A stretch of 7,057 nucleotides of DNA from Ignavibacteriaceae bacterium (GCA_031292465.1 JARLHB010000392.1:1-7057); one strand, 5' to 3'. Shown: positions 1 through 6,424, counted from the stretch's first letter. A program made the numbers and translations. The notes: generated by a model from the letters alone, not told the origin.

Positions 1-84
1 ACAGGAAAATATATTGAAGGCTCAACTATTTATCCGCATCCGCCGCAGAATAAAACTGCCGATGCTGAAAAAGTGGTTGTTTAG
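1..84 (+). pseudogene. tex: tex, upstream part ending at an in-frame TAG (5' end outside window)
   Basis: Reading frame 1 from the left edge gives 27 residues ending ...DAEKVVV and then TAG at 82-84. The visible piece contains STIYPHPPQNK, which matches the conserved stretch of Tex proteins just before the IAIGNGTASRET block. The same frame continues after the stop with LIKKYDVE and then that block, so the two pieces are one gene split by a single nonsense codon, not two genes. If translation stops here, the product lacks the rest of the YqgF/RuvC-like domain, the helix-hairpin-helix region and the S1 domain. The homology is seen by eye. Whether the stop is a true mutation, a sequencing error or is read through cannot be decided from this sequence. 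Confidence 0.75.
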
Positions 85-102
85 CTTATAAAGAAATATG
101 AT

Positions 103-1143
103 GTGGAAATAATTGCAATCGGAAACGGAACCGCCAGCCGGGAAACAGAATTTTTTATTGCCGAACTTATAAAAAACAACGGCCTTAACTGTAAATATAT
201 TATAGTAAACGAAGCAGGCGCTTCTGTTTATTCTGCATCGGCAGTTGCAAAAAAAGAATTCCCGGACCTTGAAGCAAGCCAGCGCGGAAATATTTCAATT
301 GGCAGAAGGCTGCTGGACCCGTTAGCCGAATTAGTAAAGATAGATCCTAAATCAATCGGCGTAGGGCTTTACCAACATGATGTTGATCAGAAACTGCTTG
401 CAGATAAATTAGATAATGTTGTGGAAAGCTGCGTAAACTTTGTGGGTGTGGATGTAAACACCGCTTCAGCTTCACTGCTTACTTATGTATCGGGACTAAA
501 TAAAAGGACGGCGGAAAATATTGTTAAGCACAGGGAAAAGAACGGCAAATTTAACAAACGCTCAGAACTGCTGGAAGTAACAGGGCTTGGAGAAAAAGCA
601 TTTGAACAGTCTGCAGGGTTTTTAAAAATCAGAGACGGAGAAAACCCGCTGGATAATACATTTATCCACCCGGAATCATATACCGCAACAGAAAAATTAC
701 TTAAAACACTTAATATGACTGTTGCTAAGGTAAATGATTCAGGCGCGCTTATAAAACTGTTTATAAAACAAAAAGGGACTAAAAAATTAGCTGAAGAAAT
801 AGGAATAGGCGAACCTACTTTAATAGACATAATAGACAACCTTGAAAAACCCGGAAGAGACCCGCGTGAAGATATTCCAAAGCCAATTTTAAGAAGCGAT
901 GTTCTTAAGATGGAAGACCTTAAAGAAGGAATGAAATTAAAGGGAACTGTAAGAAATGTGGTTGACTTCGGTGCATTTGTTGATATTGGCGTTAAACAGG
1001 ACGGATTGCTGCATATTTCGCAGATTGCTAATAAATACGTAAAAAATCCGCTTGAAATAATAAATGTAGGCGATATAATAGATGTTACAATAGTGGGAAT
1101 AGAAATAGACAGAGGCAGAATTTCTCTGAGCATGAAGAGTTGA
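103..1143 (+). CDS. tex: Tex-family S1 RNA-binding transcription accessory protein, C-terminal part after the amber codon
   Basis: Tex is a conserved bacterial cytoplasmic nucleic-acid-binding protein related to eukaryotic Spt6 and acts in transcription and RNA metabolism. From the GTG at 103 the order is: end of the YqgF/RuvC-like domain (IAIGNGTASRET at residues 5-15, NEAGASVYSAS at 36-46, DPLAELVKIDPKSIGVG at 72-88), helix-hairpin-helix region (about 110-180, with GVDVNTAS, VSGLNKRTAENIV, GLGEKAFEQSAGFL), a linker domain, and a C-terminal S1 domain (about 276-344, GTVRNVVDFGAFVDIG...GLLHIS). The C-terminus is complete, ending in TGA. GTG at 103 has no recognisable ribosome binding site and lies inside a conserved beta-strand, so it is only the first possible start after the stop, not a natural one. 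The open frame really begins left of the window. The gene is otherwise intact, with no further stop or frameshift. Family assignment is near certain; whether it makes functional Tex is unknown. Confidence 0.9.
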   Translation: MEIIAIGNGTASRETEFFIAELIKNNGLNCKYIIVNEAGASVYSASAVAKKEFPDLEASQRGNISIGRRLLDPLAELVKIDPKSIGVGLYQHDVDQKLLADKLDNVVESCVNFVGVDVNTASASLLTYVSGLNKRTAENIVKHREKNGKFNKRSELLEVTGLGEKAFEQSAGFLKIRDGENPLDNTFIHPESYTATEKLLKTLNMTVAKVNDSGALIKLFIKQKGTKKLAEEIGIGEPTLIDIIDNLEKPGRDPREDIPKPILRSDVLKMEDLKEGMKLKGTVRNVVDFGAFVDIGVKQDGLLHISQIANKYVKNPLEIINVGDIIDVTIVGIEIDRGRISLSMKS

Positions 1144-1169
1144 AGCTATAAATTAGTTACTATTATGTT

Positions 1170-1187
1170 AAAATATAGTTATATTTT
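1170..1187. repeat. perfect AT-only inverted repeat between tex and the GGGPS gene
   Basis: Arms AAAATATA (1170-1177) and TATATTTT (1180-1187) are exact inverted copies separated by GT. A two-base loop is too tight for a good RNA hairpin and there is no GC core, so this is a poor intrinsic terminator. It could be a protein-binding palindrome or part of an AT-rich promoter region for the downstream gene. In AT-rich intergenic DNA it may also be chance. Confidence 0.3.
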
Positions 1188-1199
1188 GTGGATTCAGGG

Positions 1200-1277
1200 C
1201 ACAAAAAGCATCTTCGCCTTTTTATTATATTCTAAAATTTATATATTCACAAAAGCATCTTCATTTTTTTATGATAT
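1200..1277 (+). repeat. imperfect direct repeat, two ~30-base copies; the second overlaps the GGGPS start codon
   Basis: Copy 1 (1200-1230) and copy 2 (1248-1277) share CACAAAA(A)GCATCTTC almost exactly, with one extra A in copy 1. They then share a T-run followed by ATNATAT, about 26 of 31 aligned positions in total with a period near 48 bases. In copy 2 the ATG of the GGGPS gene sits in TTTATGATAT; the matching place in copy 1 reads TTTATTATAT. Copy 1 also contains AAAAAGC...GCCTTTTT (about 1202-1225), which could form a weak hairpin and act as the tex terminator. The likely origin is a local duplication of the leader/start region. Confidence 0.45.
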
Positions 1278-2026
1278 ATACACAATTATTAAATATTATT
1301 GCTGCCAGGGGCGCAGCTTACCTCATTTTATTGGATCCCGATAAATTACCGGATGAAAAGTTATATCCGTTTATAACACACTGTGAAAAAAGCGGAGTAG
1401 ATGGTTTTTTGGTCGGCGGGAGCCTTATAATTGATGGAGATATTAAAGAATTCATTGAAAAAATAAAAAAGACGACAAAACTGCCTGTAATAATATTTCC
1501 CGGTGAAGTTAACCAGGTTTGCCGTCCTGCAGATGCAATTCTTTTCCTATCGGTAATAAGCGGAAGGAACCCCGAACATTTAATTGGCAAACATGTTTTA
1601 GCTGCCCCTATAATTAGGAAGAAAAATATTGAGCCGATATCTACAGGTTATATTATTGTTGAATCCGGCTCCATGACAACAGCCGAATATATCAGCGGAA
1701 GCCTGCCGGTTCCAAGAAACAAGCCGGAAATTGCTGCTGCAACAGCTTTGGCGGGCCAGTACCTGGGTATGCAGCTTATCTATTTGGAAGCCGGTTCCGG
1801 CGCGTCTCAGCCTGTTCCAAACGAAATGGTTAAGGCTGTTTCCACTTATTGCGATATACCTGTAATTGTCGGCGGCGGAATTAAAAGCCCGCAGGTTGCA
1901 AGAGAAAAAGTTGACAACGGCGCTAAAATTATTGTTACAGGAAACTTTTTTGAGAATGAAAGTAACTGGGGTTTAATTAAAGATTTTGCAGATGTAATAC
2001 ATTATAAATCGACTGTGACTGTGTAA
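1271..2026 (+). CDS. geranylgeranylglyceryl/heptaprenylglyceryl phosphate synthase family protein (GGGPS/PcrB)
   Basis: The 251-residue protein fits the (beta/alpha)8 GGGPS/PcrB family, which joins sn-glycerol-1-phosphate to a long polyprenyl diphosphate through an ether bond, the first committed step of archaeal-type ether lipids. Visible family blocks: LLDPDK (20-25, with the Asp expected to bind Mg), VGGS (48-51), FPG (76-78), FLSVISGRNPEHLIG (92-106), YLEAGSGA (171-178), IVGGGIKSP (199-207, phosphate binding) and VTGN (222-225). The YLEAGSGA and SGRNPE blocks resemble the group II enzymes known from Bacteroidota and some archaea rather than Bacillus PcrB. Chain length of the prenyl substrate cannot be read off. 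The ATG at 1271 has no Shine-Dalgarno sequence, only a T-run, but gives the expected short N-terminus before LLDPDK. gmhA follows 41 bases later on the same strand, so co-transcription is likely. No partner prenyltransferase (DGGGPS/UbiA type) is in the window. Confidence 0.9.
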   Translation: MIYTQLLNIIAARGAAYLILLDPDKLPDEKLYPFITHCEKSGVDGFLVGGSLIIDGDIKEFIEKIKKTTKLPVIIFPGEVNQVCRPADAILFLSVISGRNPEHLIGKHVLAAPIIRKKNIEPISTGYIIVESGSMTTAEYISGSLPVPRNKPEIAAATALAGQYLGMQLIYLEAGSGASQPVPNEMVKAVSTYCDIPVIVGGGIKSPQVAREKVDNGAKIIVTGNFFENESNWGLIKDFADVIHYKSTVTV

Positions 2027-2067
2027 GGATACTATTTTTAATATATACTTTTACCCGGATAAGAAAC

Positions 2068-2655
2068 TTGGATAAGAAAAAATTTGCAATTGATTCGTTA
2101 ACTGAAAGCTCTGAAACTAAAATTAAAATTCAGCAGGAATGTGTTGCCGATATAATTTCTGCAGCGAACATAATAACCGATATATATAGAAACGGTAAGA
2201 AATTATTATTATGCGGCAATGGCGGAAGCGCTGCAGACTGCCAGCATATTGCAACCGAATTTATGATAAGGTTAAGCCATAAGATTGACCGCCCTGCTCT
2301 TGCAGCCATCGCACTAACCACTGACTCATCAAACCTTACTGCCGGCGGGAATGATATAGGATATGAAAATGTTTTTGCGCGCAATGTTCAGGGGCTTGGA
2401 AGTACTGGCGATGCGCTTATAGCAATTTCAACAAGCGGCAATTCCCCCAATGTTATAAAAGCAGTTGATATGGCAAAATCAAAAGGCATTAAAACTATCG
2501 GCTTTCTTGGAGGCTCCGGCGGCAAATTAAAATCTTTAGTAGATATGCCAATTGTTATCCCTTCCGGCAATACACAAAGAATTCAGGAAGGGCATATTAC
2601 TATTGCGCATATTATCTGCGAAATTGTAGAAGAAGAATTATACGGCAAGAATTAA
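2068..2655 (+). CDS. gmhA: D-sedoheptulose 7-phosphate isomerase (phosphoheptose isomerase)
   Basis: GmhA converts sedoheptulose 7-phosphate to D-glycero-D-manno-heptose 7-phosphate, the first step towards ADP-heptose for the LPS inner core, in the cytoplasm as a tetramer. The 195-residue protein is a single SIS-domain unit of normal length. It shows CGNGGSAADCQHIATEF (49-65), TTDSSNLTAGGNDIGYENVF (84-103), ISTSGNSPNV (120-129) and RIQEGHITIAH (171-181). His60, Glu64, Gln173 and His181 fall where the metal/catalytic residues of E. coli GmhA lie (H61, E65, Q172, H180). DiaA-like SIS proteins share the fold, but these residues favour the isomerase. The start is TTG at 2068, with a purine-rich AAGAAAC before it and no nearby in-frame ATG. 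A ten-base repeat, GGATAAGAAA, occurs at 2057-2066 and 2070-2079 around the start. It is probably translated from the same transcript as the preceding GGGPS gene. Confidence 0.9.
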   Translation: MDKKKFAIDSLTESSETKIKIQQECVADIISAANIITDIYRNGKKLLLCGNGGSAADCQHIATEFMIRLSHKIDRPALAAIALTTDSSNLTAGGNDIGYENVFARNVQGLGSTGDALIAISTSGNSPNVIKAVDMAKSKGIKTIGFLGGSGGKLKSLVDMPIVIPSGNTQRIQEGHITIAHIICEIVEEELYGKN

Positions 2656-2663
2656 CTCCCTTG

Positions 2664-2692
2664 CTCAATCATTCAATTTGTGTCTGATTGAG
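2664..2692. terminator. inverted repeat at the gmhA / DUF192 convergent junction, possible bidirectional terminator
   Basis: CTCAATCA (2664-2671) and TGATTGAG (2685-2692) are perfect inverted copies around a 13-base loop, starting 8 bases after the gmhA stop and overlapping the last codons and stop of the DUF192 gene on the other strand. A hairpin shared by two convergent genes fits a bidirectional terminator. The stem is AT-rich, the loop is long and neither side has a T-run, so termination strength is doubtful. Confidence 0.3.
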
Positions 2693-3239
2693 TTCTAACC
2701 CAGCTTACGTTATCTCCCGTTTTTATATTATGCCTGTTGCAGTATCCTGCATTTACTTCAATTACATATTGAGCCGGAACATTTGAAGAATATGTCTGAT
2801 CTGATAATATCTTTGTATTTTTCTGTATAGTTACAATCGTTTTAGCAGAATCAACAAAAATCATATCAAGCGGAATAAAGGTGTTTCTCATCCAAAAAGT
2901 CTGAATGCGTGATTCCGGGAAAATAAACAGCATTCCCCTGTTCTCGTCCATCTGTTTTCGGTTCATCAGGCCGAGCTCTTCATCATATTCATTATCTGCT
3001 ATTTGTATATCCGCTTTTGTTTTAACAGCATTAGCAGAATCGGTAAAAGTTAAAACGCCATCCTGTCTAAACACGTAATCGGTATCCTTTTCATTTTTCT
3101 TGAAAAATTCGGAAAATATTAAAAAAGCTGCAAGTACAACAACTAAAATAGCAGTTACAACTTTAACATATGTTTTACCTTTTGCAGATTTATTAACGGG
3201 TGTATTCTTTTTTATTTTATTAATGCTTTTCTTTGCCAT
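2673..3239 (-). CDS. membrane-anchored DUF192 family protein
   Basis: The 188-residue protein has a lysine-rich N-terminus (1-22) and one hydrophobic segment (about 25-43), then a DUF192 (PF02643) domain over roughly 65-183. The order inside-positive, then helix, suggests an anchor leaving the domain on the periplasmic side. Family blocks are visible: T...ADIQIAD-E..ELGLMNRKQM (74-97), GMLFIFPE (102-109), FWMRNTFIPLDMIFVD (115-130), and PAQYVIEVNAGYCNRHNIKTGDNVSW (155-180). The biochemical role of DUF192 is not established, so none is given. The ATG start at 3239 is preceded only by a weak purine stretch (AAAGAAAA), 8 bases away. The gene is convergent with gmhA (17 bases between stops) and divergent from the S9 hydrolase gene, with 25 bases between their earliest starts. 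Confidence 0.88.
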   Translation of the reverse strand: MAKKSINKIKKNTPVNKSAKGKTYVKVVTAILVVVLAAFLIFSEFFKKNEKDTDYVFRQDGVLTFTDSANAVKTKADIQIADNEYDEELGLMNRKQMDENRGMLFIFPESRIQTFWMRNTFIPLDMIFVDSAKTIVTIQKNTKILSDQTYSSNVPAQYVIEVNAGYCNRHNIKTGDNVSWVRTQSDTN

Positions 3240-3264
3240 GTGTGATTTTCTTTAAACTATTTTT

Positions 3265-4200
3265 TTGTCTATTGAAAATTACAAAAGAAATACGTCATTT
3301 AAAGTATATTTGCGTGTAACTTTAACAGGCTGTAATAAAAAGGATAAGGATGATAATCATAAAATGATTTTAAACAGAAAAATAATTCAGCTTAACGACC
3401 AGCAAAATAAAATGATAAAAAACGGCTGGGGCAGCGAAGTATTGGATACAACCGTTGTTGAAACAATTACATATCTTTCAGATGGATTAAAAGTGAATGG
3501 ATACATCGCTTATCCAAAGGATGATTCAAAAAAATATCCATGCGTAATATGGAACCGCGGGGGCAGCATGGATGAGGGCGCTATTGATGCTTTTACGGCA
3601 AGAGGCATATACGGACAGCTTGCAAGCTGGGGCTATGTTGTTTTTGCCTCGCAGTACAGGGGCAATGCAGGCAGTGAAGGACAGGAACAGCTTGGCGGCA
3701 ATGATGTTAATGATATTATTAATCTTATTCCTTTAGCCGAAGAGATACCGCAGGCAGATAAGAATATTTGGGGCATAGAAGGCTGGAGCCGTGGCGGGAT
3801 GATGACTTATATTACCCTGTCTAAAGTTCCCGGCTTTAAGTGTGCAATCCTGAGCGGGGCCATTTCAGATGTAAAACTGTTCTTATCCATAAATGAAGAC
3901 AAGGTTGATACTTTTAAAAAGCTAATCGGTGGAACTGATTTTGAGAAGGAGTGTAATAAACGCTCTGCAGTAAACTTTACGGATAAACTTCCAAATATTC
4001 CTTACCTATTAATGCACGGCGGTAATGACAAAGCCGTCCAGCATACGCAGTCAATAGAAATAGCAAAGGGGCTGGACGAACGCAGCATCCCTTACAGGCT
4101 TGTAATATTTGAGGGCGGCGACCACTTTCTGAAGAGCCATAGGAAGGAAGTTGACAGGTTAAGAAGATTTTGGTTTGATAAGTATTTAAAAAGTAAGTAA
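3265..4200 (+). CDS. S9/prolyl-oligopeptidase-type alpha/beta hydrolase, start uncertain
   Basis: The 311-residue frame carries an alpha/beta-hydrolase domain of the peptidase S9 (PF00326) type from about residue 63 to the end. The oxyanion-side strand is CVIWNRGG (93-100), followed by WGYVVFASQYRGNAGSEG (122-139). The nucleophile elbow GWSRGG holds Ser175, the acid is Asp255 in HGGNDKAVQ, and the base is His287 in GGDHF. The triad is complete, so it should be an active serine hydrolase or peptidase; the substrate is unknown. There is no beta-propeller, unlike classical prolyl oligopeptidases. The TTG start at 3265 has no Shine-Dalgarno sequence. It would place a lipobox-like LTGC (20-23) after a poorly hydrophobic leader, hinting at a lipoprotein. 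ATG at 3364 (residue 34) or 3412 (residue 50) are alternatives that would give a cytoplasmic enzyme. The first 33 codons are therefore doubtful, while the body is secure. Confidence 0.85.
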   Translation: MSIENYKRNTSFKVYLRVTLTGCNKKDKDDNHKMILNRKIIQLNDQQNKMIKNGWGSEVLDTTVVETITYLSDGLKVNGYIAYPKDDSKKYPCVIWNRGGSMDEGAIDAFTARGIYGQLASWGYVVFASQYRGNAGSEGQEQLGGNDVNDIINLIPLAEEIPQADKNIWGIEGWSRGGMMTYITLSKVPGFKCAILSGAISDVKLFLSINEDKVDTFKKLIGGTDFEKECNKRSAVNFTDKLPNIPYLLMHGGNDKAVQHTQSIEIAKGLDERSIPYRLVIFEGGDHFLKSHRKEVDRLRRFWFDKYLKSK

Positions 4201-4213
4201 AGCCAGTATTAAC

Positions 4214-4837
4214 TTAAAAATCAAAGCCATAGTTTACGATTATTGAAAACACATTATTGGTAATTACAGGTTCTCCGGGTTCGTATATTGAATTCATTCC
4301 CAAGTCATCCCTTAAAGAAATATCTAAAACTCCCTTACCTGTTAAAATGCCTATTCCGCCTCCAAATACTAATCCAAGATCAAACTTCCTTGCAAAATTA
4401 TCGGCTAATGTAAAGTCATAGTCATTCTTAATTCTTGAGGCTGTATTAAACGCAAACGAAGGCCCGGCATAAAAATTTGGTTTGATTGTTCCTGAATTGC
4501 TTATAGGAATATAGAACTTTACAAGAACTGGAATTTCAAAATAGTTCATAACATAAGTTACAGGGCCATCCATATTTGAAGACGCGGATGATCCTTTCAT
4601 TGAAAAAGCTAATTCCGGCTGAACCGTTAATAAATTGGAAAATTTGTAATTTACAAAAATACCTGCATACATCCCGCTTTGGGGAGCAATTAGTCCGATT
4701 TGTGTTGCATCCCTTATTTTTAATGTACTGAAATTAACCCCAATTGTCGGACCGATACTAAATTTTGACTGTGCATTAATAAGTGCAATATAGCAAAAAG
4801 CAACTATGAGTATTTTAATAAGAAAATTTTTTTTCAC
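4214..4837 (-). CDS. PorT-like outer-membrane beta-barrel protein
   Basis: The 207-residue protein begins with a classic signal peptide (MKKNFLIKILIVAFCYIALINA, residues 1-22, predicted cleavage NA^Q). The rest alternates hydrophobic and polar residues in beta-strands: FSIGPTIGVNFSTL, MYAGIFVNYKFS, LTVQPELAFSMKG, YFEIPVLVKFYIP, PNFYAGPSFAFN, FDLGLVFGGGIGI. It ends FSIIVNYGFDF, with a C-terminal Phe like an outer-membrane insertion signal. This matches the small PorT/OMP_b-brl_2 (PF13568) barrels common in Bacteroidota; individual functions in that group are mostly unknown. The start is GTG at 4837, chosen because AAGGA lies 5 bases upstream and the signal peptide starts exactly there. The gene is convergent with the S9 hydrolase gene (13 bases between stops). 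The 182-base gap upstream has a plausible promoter, so it is probably its own transcription unit. Confidence 0.88.
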   Translation of the reverse strand: MKKNFLIKILIVAFCYIALINAQSKFSIGPTIGVNFSTLKIRDATQIGLIAPQSGMYAGIFVNYKFSNLLTVQPELAFSMKGSSASSNMDGPVTYVMNYFEIPVLVKFYIPISNSGTIKPNFYAGPSFAFNTASRIKNDYDFTLADNFARKFDLGLVFGGGIGILTGKGVLDISLRDDLGMNSIYEPGEPVITNNVFSIIVNYGFDF

Positions 4838-4842
4838 AACGT

Positions 4843-4847
4843 TCCTT
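4843..4847 (-). promoter_or_regulatory. ribosome binding site of the beta-barrel gene
   Basis: On the minus strand AAAGGAACGTT precedes the GTG at 4837. The AAGGA core has 5 bases of spacing. It is one of only two strong Shine-Dalgarno sequences in the window and settles the non-ATG start. Confidence 0.65.
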
Positions 4848-4938
4848 TATAATAATCCAACCAGTAATATTTGAAGGGGCTATAAAGATTTTCCCCATAA
4901 GATGTATTTATTAAAAATCAGCGCTAATTTACTATACC

Positions 4939-4967
4939 ATCATAGCAAAGCCGGTAATTATTATCAA
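4939..4967 (-). promoter_or_regulatory. possible sigma-70-like promoter for the beta-barrel gene
   Basis: The minus strand reads TTGATA (4967-4962), 17 bases, then TATGAT (4944-4939), five of six matches to the consensus at each hexamer with ideal spacing. Transcription would start near 4932 and leave a leader of about 95 bases. A 7-base inverted repeat, TATTATC-AA-GATAATA (4959-4974), covers the -35 hexamer and could be an operator. The rest of the 182-base gap (4838-5019) shows nothing else I can support. If the organism uses the Bacteroidota primary sigma factor, this E. coli-style match may be coincidental. Confidence 0.4.
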
Positions 4968-5019
4968 GATAATATTGAATGTTATAAATAATCGGCATCA
5001 TTTGGTAGCGTATATATTT

Positions 5020-6402
5020 TTAATGCACATCATAAAACAACTTTATCTTAAATGAGGCTCCCGGCTTATTTTCAGTTGCTAATTTAGACGGGCTTTCAAC
5101 AGAGATATTCCCGCCGTGCCTTTCAACTATCTGCTTAACCACGGAAAGCCCCAGCCCCGTTCCCTCATAGCTTTTGTCTTTAATATTAGACGCCCTGAAA
5201 AAATCGTTGAAGATTTTACCTAAATCATTTTGCGGTATGCCTATGCCGTTATCGCATACTTCTATTTCTACAAAATTTTCATTATCAAGCACATCAACTT
5301 CTATCATGCCGTTGTTGCCTACATATTTAACTGCATTGCTAATTAAGTTCGAAAATGCAATCTCCAACAGAAGCTTATCTCCTTTAATCAGTTTCTTAAT
5401 TGTGCGCCCGTCAAAATAATTAAGCATAATATGCTTTGCCCTAAGGTTTACCGACTGCTTTTTAATTACCGGAACTATTATATCGCTTAATTCTATTGCT
5501 TCTTTTGCCATCTCGTCAAGAAGGCGAAGCTTAGAAATTTTCAACACGTCATTTATCATTTGTATGGCTTCGCCCGAACGGACTCTTGCACGCTGCAAAC
5601 GTTCTTCTATCCTGCTGTTTACCGGGCCGAGTATTTTGTCCAGAACTATATCCAGATAAGAATGTACTGCAGCAAGGGGTGTTTTAATTTCATGAACAAT
5701 CCCGATTATATATTTCTGCTTTTCTTCTTCTGCGGCTTTTAATTTATCAAGCAATTCTACAAGCTGCTGCTCTATTTTATACAACTGGCTGGCTATATTG
5801 TTGGCAATCAGTACGCTTACAATAATTACAAATGAAAAGATCACATCATACGCTATTATAAAGTTTATATTAGTGTACAGCGGAACAGCAAGCAGCCCGT
5901 TTACAGAATGATGCGGAATAAACCTGAAATATTCTGAAAATATCAACAGGTTGAAAAGTAAAATAACGGCACATGCAATTGTATAAATTACAGCCCCCGG
6001 AAGTATTAGGCTGCCAATTATCATGTGGAATACAAAGAGCATAAACAGCGGGGTTTCTATGCTCCCGGTATAATATACTATCAATCCGAGCGCTGTTAAA
6101 TCAAGTATCATTTGAAGAAGGGAAAAATGCAGCGGATTAAACTTTCCTGATTCCTGTTTTACAAATTGCCTGCCGTAATGAAGCAGCAGATTATAAATTA
6201 AAATAGAAAGGGTTATAATTATTAATGCGGTATCCTGCTCCCTGCTGAATGAGAGCGAAAGGATTTGTCTTGCAGATACTAAAAATACAGCAAGCATAAT
6301 AACAGCGCCGTAACGGAGCTTTATCAGCCACAGATTACGCTTGTGAATCGTATTCCAGTATTCAACGTAACTATTTATCCAGAACGGAACCAGTTGTATC
6401 AT
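5020..6402 (-). CDS. membrane sensor histidine kinase with six-helix N-terminal domain
   Basis: The 460-residue protein (from ATG at 6402) has about six membrane helices (near 27-45, 59-76, 94-112, 119-136, 137-158, 178-202), a short coiled linker (208-232), a HisKA domain and a HATPase_c domain. Phospho-accepting His237 lies in GIVHEIKTPLAAV. ATP-site boxes are complete: N box FSNLISNAVKY (350-360), G1 CDNGIGIP (383-390), F box IFNDFF (397-402), G2 GTGLGLSVVKQIVERHGG (414-431). It should autophosphorylate in response to a membrane or redox signal. YYTGSIETPLFML (110-122) in the sensor resembles the GG-x-x-NPF region of RegB/PrrB kinases, a tentative link. No HAMP or PAS domain is seen. No response regulator is in the window, so the partner is unknown. 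A TTG at 6432 would add ten residues but lies inside a repeat; the ATG has a strong ribosome binding site 5 bases upstream, so it is preferred. Confidence 0.9.
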   Translation of the reverse strand: MIQLVPFWINSYVEYWNTIHKRNLWLIKLRYGAVIMLAVFLVSARQILSLSFSREQDTALIIITLSILIYNLLLHYGRQFVKQESGKFNPLHFSLLQMILDLTALGLIVYYTGSIETPLFMLFVFHMIIGSLILPGAVIYTIACAVILLFNLLIFSEYFRFIPHHSVNGLLAVPLYTNINFIIAYDVIFSFVIIVSVLIANNIASQLYKIEQQLVELLDKLKAAEEEKQKYIIGIVHEIKTPLAAVHSYLDIVLDKILGPVNSRIEERLQRARVRSGEAIQMINDVLKISKLRLLDEMAKEAIELSDIIVPVIKKQSVNLRAKHIMLNYFDGRTIKKLIKGDKLLLEIAFSNLISNAVKYVGNNGMIEVDVLDNENFVEIEVCDNGIGIPQNDLGKIFNDFFRASNIKDKSYEGTGLGLSVVKQIVERHGGNISVESPSKLATENKPGASFKIKLFYDVH

Positions 6403-6407
6403 CTGTT

Positions 6408-6413
6408 TCCCTC
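6408..6413 (-). promoter_or_regulatory. ribosome binding site of the histidine kinase gene
   Basis: The minus strand reads CCGAGGGAAACAG directly before ATG at 6402. GAGGGA is a strong Shine-Dalgarno match and fixes the start at 6402 rather than the upstream TTG. The complementary TCCCTC occurs earlier in the same leader (minus strand of 6470-6475), so the site could be masked by pairing. Confidence 0.6.
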
Positions 6414-6424
6414 GGATATTAATC

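Noticed and set aside
483..1133. Long open frame on the minus strand inside tex
   Set aside because: It is antisense to conserved Tex codons, has low-complexity Ser/Ile/Phe-rich composition and matches no family; it is a shadow frame.
1318..1590. Minus-strand open frame inside the GGGPS gene
   Set aside because: Antisense to conserved GGGPS motifs, no start signal and no recognisable domain.
2057..2079. GGATAAGAAA repeated around the gmhA start
   Set aside because: Two ten-base copies only, in purine-rich DNA; too short to support a function and noted only in the gene entry.
2130..2570. Two minus-strand open frames inside gmhA
   Set aside because: Both lie opposite the catalytic blocks of GmhA and have no supporting signals.
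3305..3312. TATATTTG as a promoter for the S9 hydrolase gene
   Set aside because: It matches the -7 consensus, but no TTTG lies 19-21 bases upstream, and such short AT-rich matches are expected by chance in this window.
4850..5019. Possible small RNA or kinase terminator in the gap
   Set aside because: Only a weak GGGG/CCCC pairing near 4875-4898 is seen, with no stable stem followed by a T-run.
5174..5742. Two plus-strand open frames inside the histidine kinase gene
   Set aside because: They are antisense to the HisKA/HATPase motifs; composition is atypical and no ribosome binding site precedes them.
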